NCBI GenBank assembly: GCA_021205045.1
Contig: JAJPYH010000032.1
Span: 1 to 11,055 of the forward strand
Direction: 5' to 3'
DNA from: Lachnospiraceae bacterium
GTDB lineage: Bacteria > Bacillota > Clostridia > Lachnospirales > Lachnospiraceae
DNA: 11,055 nucleotides
Shown piece after piece: positions 6,537 through 11,055 of this stretch. The translations under genes were made by a program, and so were the position numbers. Positions within the stretch are counted from its first letter, which is position 1, and each line of letters begins with the position of its first letter. The notes beneath the pieces were generated by a model, which was not told where the DNA came from, ran no database searches, and worked only from the letters and a program-made list of their open reading frames with translations.

Positions 6537-8018
6537 TTGGAAATTGGCCATACATATAACATGTACCAGGATATGAGAGAGCGCACCGATGGACAGCTGT
6601 ATATCGGGGTGGTTGGACCGGTGCGTACAGGGAAAAGTACCTTTATCAAGAGGTTTGCGGATCTTTGCATTCTGCCCAATCTGACAGACCCTCACGAGGC
6701 GGCGCGCCTGACGGATGAGCTGCCCCAGTCCAGCGGCGGCAGGACCATCACCACCACGGAGCCGAAATTCATTCCCAAGGAAGCCGCTGACATTATACTG
6801 GACGGGAATGTGCCGGTGAAGGTGAGGCTCATTGACTGCGTGGGCTATATGGTGGAGGGCGCCGCGGGCCACATGGAGGAGGGACAGGAGAGAATGGTGC
6901 ACACGCCCTGGTATCCGGAGGAAATTCCCTTTACCAAAGCGGCGCAGATCGGCACCACCAAGGTGATTGAGGATCACGCCACAGTGGGGCTGATGATTGC
7001 CACCGACGGCAGCTTTTCGGAGCTTCCCAGGCAGGCCTATGAGCAGGCGGAGGAAAAGACCATCAGTGTCCTTTCCAAAGAGGGGAAGCCCTTCCTGATT
7101 TTGCTGAATTCCGCCAGACCCTACAGCGAGGAGACAAAATCACTGGCGGCCTCCCTGGAGGAAAAGTACCATGCCCGGACTCTGCCGGTGAACTGCGAAC
7201 AGCTCAGGGAGGAGGACATTTACAGAATTCTGGAAACCCTGCTCTGGGAGTTCCCTCTGATGACGGTGGAGTTTTATCTTCCGGAATGGGTGGAGATGCT
7301 GCCCTTAAGCCATCCGGTGAAGGCAGGGCTTTTACAGGCGGCACTTCAGATCGTGGAGAACAGGGATACCATCCGGAGTATGAGGGAGGCTCCCCTGGAG
7401 AGCAATTGCGAATTTCTTTCCGGCGTTACCATGCAGACCTTTGATCTGGCGGAGGGAAAGGTGGGCATCCGTTTTCTGGTAAAACAGGACTATTATTATG
7501 AAATGCTCAGTGAATACACCGGGGAGCCGGTCAGAAATGAGTATCAGCTGATGGAAATGCTGAAAAGTATTTCCGGAATGCGGACGGAGTATGATAAGGT
7601 CTCTCACGCCATGGAGCAGGTCCGGCGGGCAGGCTACGGCGTGGTGATGCCTCTGCAGGAGGAAATCACGCTGGAAAATCCGGAGCTGATCAAACACGGC
7701 AGTAAATTCGGCGTTAAAATCCGGGCCAAAAGCCCCAGCATTCATATGATCCGGGCCGGAATCGAGACGGAGATCGCGCCCATTGTGGGAACGAAGGAGC
7801 AGGCCGAGGATCTGATTACCTATATTAAGACGGCGGACAGCAGAGGCAAAAGCATCTGGGATACCAATATCTTTGGCAAGACCGTGGAGCAGCTGGTGCA
7901 GGAAGGCATCCAGACCAAAATCGGGCATATCGAGGAGGAGAGCCAGATCAAACTGCAGGAGTCCATGCAGAAAATTGTCAATGACATGAACGGCGGCATG
8001 GTGTGCATTATCATCTGA
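6537..8018 (+). CDS. spoIVA: Stage IV sporulation protein A (spore coat base ATPase)
   Basis: The protein has 493 residues, against 492 in B. subtilis. The TTG at 6537 is chosen because GGAGG (6524-6528) lies 8 nt upstream and the product MEIGHTYNMYQDMRERTDG aligns with the Bacillus N-terminus; an upstream in-frame start at 6468 would add 23 unconserved residues. The Walker A is GPVRTGKST (27-35). The sensor-threonine region is GGRTITTTEPKF (68-78). The Walker B strand is VRLIDCVGY with Asp100. The C-terminus SIWDTNIFGKTVEQLV...GGMVCIII matches the family's membrane-targeting end. SpoIVA hydrolyses ATP to polymerise on the outer forespore membrane in the mother cell and anchors the coat. It is therefore good evidence of an endospore former. 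A terminator-like hairpin follows. Confidence 0.98.
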   Translation: MEIGHTYNMYQDMRERTDGQLYIGVVGPVRTGKSTFIKRFADLCILPNLTDPHEAARLTDELPQSSGGRTITTTEPKFIPKEAADIILDGNVPVKVRLIDCVGYMVEGAAGHMEEGQERMVHTPWYPEEIPFTKAAQIGTTKVIEDHATVGLMIATDGSFSELPRQAYEQAEEKTISVLSKEGKPFLILLNSARPYSEETKSLAASLEEKYHARTLPVNCEQLREEDIYRILETLLWEFPLMTVEFYLPEWVEMLPLSHPVKAGLLQAALQIVENRDTIRSMREAPLESNCEFLSGVTMQTFDLAEGKVGIRFLVKQDYYYEMLSEYTGEPVRNEYQLMEMLKSISGMRTEYDKVSHAMEQVRRAGYGVVMPLQEEITLENPELIKHGSKFGVKIRAKSPSIHMIRAGIETEIAPIVGTKEQAEDLITYIKTADSRGKSIWDTNIFGKTVEQLVQEGIQTKIGHIEEESQIKLQESMQKIVNDMNGGMVCIII

Positions 8019-8047
8019 TGACAGGATTTCGGGAGCACGAAGTGCGG

Positions 8048-8065
8048 ACGCCCGCAGGGCGTTTT
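8048..8065 (+). terminator. Intrinsic terminator-like hairpin after spoIVA
   Basis: ACGCCC (8048-8053) pairs with GGGCGT (8057-8062) around a GCA loop, followed by a short T-run (8062-8065). The stem is GC-rich and correctly placed between the spoIVA stop and the next gene, but the T-run is short, so read-through is likely. Confidence 0.5.
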
Positions 8066-8081
8066 GTGAGGAAATCCCTGT

Positions 8082-9758
8082 ATGATCCGGTCATCGGCAT
8101 ACGGAGAAATCATGGGAGTACAGGAATTTATCATTTTTTTAATCATCGCATACTTTGGAGTCTGCGTTATGGTCTGGTTCAGAGGCAGAAGGGAAATCCG
8201 GGCCTTTCAGGAAACCATTCGTCTGAACCATGGGATAAAAACATCCAGAAATCTGGATGAGACGCGCAAAAAATGGGTATCCGGCTACTGGAGACATTTC
8301 CGGGAGCCGGAAATGCTGGATGAGACAACATGGAATGACCTGAATCTGGATCAGATATTTCCCACTCTCAACCACACATATTCGGCGGTGGGAGAGGAAT
8401 ATCTGTATTTTCTGCTCCATAATACGGCGCAGAGTAAAGAGGAGCTTTCCCATTTCGAGGAGCTGGTACAGTTCTGGGAAAATCATACCCGGGAGAGAGT
8501 GAACCTGCAGACCAGGCTGTGGCGTCTGGGCTACAGCGGCGGCCAGTCCGTGGCTGACTGCATAGAGAATCTGGACATTTTGCGGGATTTTCATGTGCGT
8601 CAGGATATTCTGATCAATGCCATGTATATTCCGGCCATCATTCTGACAGCTGTGTCAGGACAGGGCTTTCTTTTGCTGATCGGTGTGATGATCGTTCAGA
8701 TGCTGCTTTATTTTCGCAAAAAATCGCAGATACAGCCATTTATGGTATCCTTTGCCTATTTTGCAAAGCTTCTGGCTTTTGTGGACAGGCTTGACAGCAT
8801 CAGAAATACGGATCCGGCGGTGTCCCATGAAATCGAAGCACTGAAAAAGGCGTCCCGCGCGCTGCGCCCCATGATGCGGGGCAGCTTCCTTTTGAAGGAC
8901 GGTTCCCTGGGCGGCGGAACTCCGCTGGATGGTATTCTGGATTATCTGCGCATGTGTACCCATGCGGACATCCTTCAGTTTCACCGGATGCTGAAGTACG
9001 TATACCGCTATCAGGACGAGCTGTGGGCATTAGCTGGGGGTGTGGGACGTCTGGACGCCTCGGCGGCGGTCTGCGCTTACAGGCATACCCGCGATGACTG
9101 GTGTGTTCCGGCCGTGGGAGATGTTTTTGACATGAAAAACGGCAGATACCCGCTGATTAAGGAGCCCGTGGGCAACAGCATCAGAGGGGAGAAATCCGTG
9201 CTCCTGACAGGCTCCAATGCTTCCGGAAAATCTACCTTTCTGCGGACGGTGGCGGTCAACGCCGTCTTTGCCCAGACCATTCATACCTGTCTGTGCGATT
9301 CCTATACCGCGCCCCTGTACCGGATTTACTCCTCCCTGTCCTTAAAGGATGATGTGATCAGCGGGGACAGCTATTATATGGTGGAAATTAAGACCATGAA
9401 ACGGATTCTGGACAGCGTGAGGACTCCCGGCCGTCCGGTGCTCTGCTTTCTGGACGAGGTGCTTCGGGGCACCAACACGCCGGAGAGAATTTCCGCTTCC
9501 AGCCAGATCCTGCGCTGGCTTTCTGAGCAGAACTGTCTTTGCTTTGCCGCCACTCATGACCTGGAGCTTACAGACATCCTGAGCACCGAGTTTGACCATT
9601 ATTATTTTACGGAAAGCTTTGACCAGGGGGATATCTTTACCTATCAGTTAAGACCTGGCCGCTCGCAGAGCCGGAACGCCATCCGGCTGCTGGAAATCAT
9701 GGGATATCCGGAGGAAATTACGAAAGCCGCTCATGAGTTGTGCGAAAAAATGTTCTGA
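8082..9758 (+). CDS. Membrane-anchored MutS-related ATPase
   Basis: The protein has 558 residues from the ATG at 8082 (AGGA at 8069-8072, 9 nt away). The ATG at 8112, with GGAGAA just upstream, is a possible alternative. The C-terminal third is a MutS-type ABC ATPase. The Walker A is GSNASGKST (377-385). The signature region is SLSLKDDVISGDSYYMVEI (417-435). The Walker B is VLCFLDEVLRGTNTPER (453-469). The H-loop is His492 in AATHDLEL. There is no mismatch-recognition or connector domain. The N-terminal part has a transmembrane helix at about 14-33 and a probable hairpin of two helices at about 177-211. It is not the housekeeping MutS or MutS2 (no Smr domain). The role is unknown. It lies 63 nt after spoIVA, behind a terminator-like hairpin. 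Confidence 0.87.
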   Translation: MIRSSAYGEIMGVQEFIIFLIIAYFGVCVMVWFRGRREIRAFQETIRLNHGIKTSRNLDETRKKWVSGYWRHFREPEMLDETTWNDLNLDQIFPTLNHTYSAVGEEYLYFLLHNTAQSKEELSHFEELVQFWENHTRERVNLQTRLWRLGYSGGQSVADCIENLDILRDFHVRQDILINAMYIPAIILTAVSGQGFLLLIGVMIVQMLLYFRKKSQIQPFMVSFAYFAKLLAFVDRLDSIRNTDPAVSHEIEALKKASRALRPMMRGSFLLKDGSLGGGTPLDGILDYLRMCTHADILQFHRMLKYVYRYQDELWALAGGVGRLDASAAVCAYRHTRDDWCVPAVGDVFDMKNGRYPLIKEPVGNSIRGEKSVLLTGSNASGKSTFLRTVAVNAVFAQTIHTCLCDSYTAPLYRIYSSLSLKDDVISGDSYYMVEIKTMKRILDSVRTPGRPVLCFLDEVLRGTNTPERISASSQILRWLSEQNCLCFAATHDLELTDILSTEFDHYYFTESFDQGDIFTYQLRPGRSQSRNAIRLLEIMGYPEEITKAAHELCEKMF

Positions 9759-9776
9759 AGAAAGCCCCTTTCTTTT
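9758..9776 (+). terminator. Weak terminator-like hairpin after the MutS-related gene
   Basis: AAGAAAG (9758-9764) pairs with CTTTCTT (9768-9774) around a CCC loop and is followed by two more T residues. It lies immediately after the stop codon. The stem is AT-rich and the T-run is largely part of the stem, so termination would be weak. Confidence 0.3.
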
Positions 9777-9778
9777 GC

Positions 9779-9807
9779 TTGACGGGTTTTAACGGCTTTG
9801 TTATACT
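9779..9807 (+). promoter_or_regulatory. Strong sigma-A type promoter
   Basis: TTGACG (9779-9784) and TATACT (9802-9807) are separated by 17 nt, close to the vegetative consensus. Initiation would fall near 9814, inside the first arm of the long stem-loop that follows. It is the best housekeeping promoter in the window and should drive the RNA element and the two genes downstream. Confidence 0.75.
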
Positions 9808-9808
9808 G

Positions 9809-9874
9809 ATAGCCTGTATCGCGGGCCTTCATCAGACTGCGCACTGCGCAGGGAGGTCTGCGATGACAGGCTAT
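9809..9874 (+). ncRNA. Long stem-loop RNA element (candidate structured leader or small RNA)
   Basis: Bases 9809-9830 pair with 9852-9874, giving 22 pairs with three G-U pairs and one bulged G (9865). ATAGCCTGT (9809-9817) pairs perfectly with ACAGGCTAT (9866-9874), and ATCGC (9818-9822) with GCGAT (9860-9864). An inner stem CTGCGC/GCGCAG (9837-9842/9846-9851) closes an ACT loop, and 9831-9836 bulges on the 5' side only. The structure begins at the predicted start of transcription. It buries GGGAGG (9851-9856) and an AUG (9863-9865). No adequate T-run follows, so it is not a plain terminator. It resembles no riboswitch, T-box, 6S or SRP RNA that I know. It may be a regulatory leader for the downstream operon, a small RNA, or a palindromic repeat element. 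Confidence 0.6.
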
Positions 9875-9910
9875 TGTGGTTTTGGAGGATCCGGTGCCGG
9901 AAGCAGATAA
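9863..9910 (+). CDS. Possible 15-residue Gly-rich peptide (leader ORF)
   Basis: The ORF reads MTGYCGFGGSGAGSR. GGGAGG (9851-9856) lies 6 nt before the ATG, one of the best ribosome binding sites in the window. Both the site and the ATG are paired inside the long stem-loop, so translation would depend on opening that structure. Seven of 15 residues are Gly or Ala. It ends 39 nt before the next gene. It could be a regulatory leader peptide, a true microprotein, or chance. Confidence 0.25.
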   Translation: MTGYCGFGGSGAGSR

Positions 9911-9949
9911 GACTTTGACCGGCGGATCGGAGATGATGAGGAAACGGAT

Positions 9950-10444
9950 ATGAGTATGACGGAATTTCTTTATTCTATTGTGGAAATGATCGCGGAAATC
10001 CACAGCCGGATTCTGTCGATCAACGATGCCTATGAATATAATTTCAGCGATAAGGAGCTGCATTTTCTGGTGATCGGCCTGCTGGGAATGGCCATGATTT
10101 TTGTGGTATACCCGATTTTTAAGCTGCTGGCTTCCACGGGGCATGTGATGGTCATCAGCTGGGTCTATGTGTTTACCCTGATCATTGTGCTTACCTTTGC
10201 CATTGAGATCGGGCAGAGGGTGACGGATACGGGGGTCATGGAGTTCGCGGATATCATGTTCGGCCTGGTGGGCTTTCTTTTCATGTTTTTCATATTTTCC
10301 CTGATTCGCGGGATCTATCACGGGATTATGGAACTGTGCCGGTATTATAGGAAGAAAAAAAGCAGACATCGTGGGAACAGCGGCGGCTATCCGGAAGATA
10401 TGGAGTATGATGACATAGATTACTCGGAGGACGGGGATGAATAA
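9950..10444 (+). CDS. Small membrane protein, VanZ-like
   Basis: The protein has 164 residues; AGG at 9939-9941 gives a suitable ribosome binding site. Three hydrophobic segments are visible, at about 38-61, 66-85 and 100-122. They are followed by a basic stretch (RYYRKKKSRHR) and an acidic Asp/Glu/Tyr-rich tail. The segment FAIEIGQRVTDTGVMEFADIMFGLVGF resembles the E-x2-Q...D-x3-N/F-x2-G pattern of VanZ-like proteins, though the length and order are not standard, so the assignment is tentative. By the positive-inside rule the charged tail is probably cytoplasmic. The stop overlaps the next start by 8 nt, which points to translational coupling. It is the first full-length gene after the strong promoter and stem-loop at 9779-9874, so that element probably controls it. 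Confidence 0.55.
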   Translation: MSMTEFLYSIVEMIAEIHSRILSINDAYEYNFSDKELHFLVIGLLGMAMIFVVYPIFKLLASTGHVMVISWVYVFTLIIVLTFAIEIGQRVTDTGVMEFADIMFGLVGFLFMFFIFSLIRGIYHGIMELCRYYRKKKSRHRGNSGGYPEDMEYDDIDYSEDGDE

Positions 10445-11009
10445 GACAGACTATCGTGTGATCAAAAGCGCCAGAAAAACGCTGTCCCTGGAGGTGGGGC
10501 AAAAGGGTGTGATTGTCCGGGCACCCTATGGGACCACGGATGCGCAGATCCGGAAATTTGTGGAGGAACACCGGGACTGGCTTCTCAGAAAACTGAAGGA
10601 GTCGCAGGAGAGGCGTCAGACCGCCGCCTCAGAGCCTGGGTTAAGGGAAGAAGATATCCGGGCACTGGCGGATCAGGCGCTGAAAGTGATTCCTCAGAGG
10701 GTGGCCTACTATGCCCCCAGAATCGGGGTGACCTACGGCAGGATCACCATCAGGAATCAGCGCACCCGCTGGGGCAGCTGTTCTGCGAAGGGCAATCTGA
10801 ATTTCAACTGCCTTCTGATGCTGGCCCCGCCGGAGGTGTTGGACAGCGTGGTGGTCCATGAGCTCTGCCACAGGAAGGAAATGAATCACTCGGACAGGTT
10901 CTACGCCGAGGTGCTGAAGGTATTTCCGGATTACTGGCGCTGTCAGAAATGGCTGAAGGAAAACGGCCCCGCGCTGATGCAGAGAATGTGCGGCGCGGGG
11001 GAGTCCTGA
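10437..11009 (+). CDS. YgjP/DUF45-type zinc metallopeptidase
   Basis: The protein has 190 residues. The zinc-binding HELCH (His141, Glu142, His145) is followed by KEMNHSDRFY with the third ligand His151. The family block TRWGSCSAKGNLNFN lies at about 110-124, ahead of the catalytic helix. The N-terminal VIKSARKTLSLEVGQKGVIVRAP is also typical. These are small cytoplasmic gluzincin-like proteins of the SprT/M48-related type, often annotated M48 family; the substrates are unknown. The gene starts within the last codons of the VanZ-like gene (ATGAATAA overlap), so the two are almost certainly cotranslated. Length and motifs are complete. The 46 bases after its stop show no feature. Confidence 0.92.
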   Translation: MNKTDYRVIKSARKTLSLEVGQKGVIVRAPYGTTDAQIRKFVEEHRDWLLRKLKESQERRQTAASEPGLREEDIRALADQALKVIPQRVAYYAPRIGVTYGRITIRNQRTRWGSCSAKGNLNFNCLLMLAPPEVLDSVVVHELCHRKEMNHSDRFYAEVLKVFPDYWRCQKWLKENGPALMQRMCGAGES

Positions 11010-11055
11010 GGTTTATGCCTGCTGCGGTTTCGCTGCTTTTGCCCTGACTTCTATG

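Noticed and set aside
9884..9906. SRP RNA-like string (TCCGGTGCCGGAAGCAG)
   Set aside because: It superficially recalls the 4.5S RNA loop, but the GGTCAGG and asymmetric-loop context and the flanking helix are absent.
9731..10369. 212-codon minus-strand ORF opposite the VanZ-like gene
   Set aside because: It overlaps a well-supported + strand gene with its own ribosome binding site and runs through the stem-loop; the His/Lys/Asp-rich translation shows no domain.

Overview
The window looks like a piece of a spore-forming clostridial chromosome, most likely Lachnospiraceae. It has a moderately high GC content. It carries a full-length spoIVA, a BofC-like gene behind a forespore-type promoter, and PhoH and YbeY proteins that resemble Lachnospiraceae homologues. 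All recognisable genes lie on the + strand. No tRNA, rRNA, CRISPR array or transposase was found.

Layout. (1) 1-418: C-terminal part of phoH; the first ~45 bases do not read as PhoH. (2) 505-2599: ybeY (rRNA maturation endonuclease), then after 4 nt a ~14-segment membrane protein of the MOP/PST flippase type. (3) 2604-3207: a perfect sigma-G consensus promoter and a single-pass protein with a BofC-C-like domain and a 13-residue tandem repeat. (4) 3284-6412: two adjacent, distantly related FAD-dependent oxidoreductases (HI0933/BaiN-like and COG2509-like), 12 nt apart, both with repeat-bearing insertions. (5) 6413-8065: spoIVA with a possible sigma-E promoter and a downstream terminator-like hairpin. 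(6) 8082-9758: a membrane-anchored MutS-related ATPase. (7) 9759-9949: a gene-poor stretch holding a strong sigma-A promoter followed at once by a 66-nt near-perfect stem-loop that contains the ribosome binding site and AUG of a 15-codon ORF. (8) 9950-11009: a small VanZ-like membrane protein overlapping a YgjP/DUF45 zinc metallopeptidase by 8 nt. The last 46 bases hold nothing I recognise.

How the parts work together. phoH and ybeY are the usual RNA-metabolism pair. The flippase-like protein, BofC-like protein and SpoIVA suggest a loose sporulation neighbourhood: SpoIVA is the mother-cell coat base, and the BofC-like product would be made in the forespore. The flavoproteins, MutS-like ATPase, VanZ-like protein and metallopeptidase have no clear functional link to each other. 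The parts most worth attention are the 9809-9874 structured RNA, the sigma-G promoter with its BofC-like gene, the cluster of in-frame repeat expansions in three consecutive genes, and the broken phoH edge.
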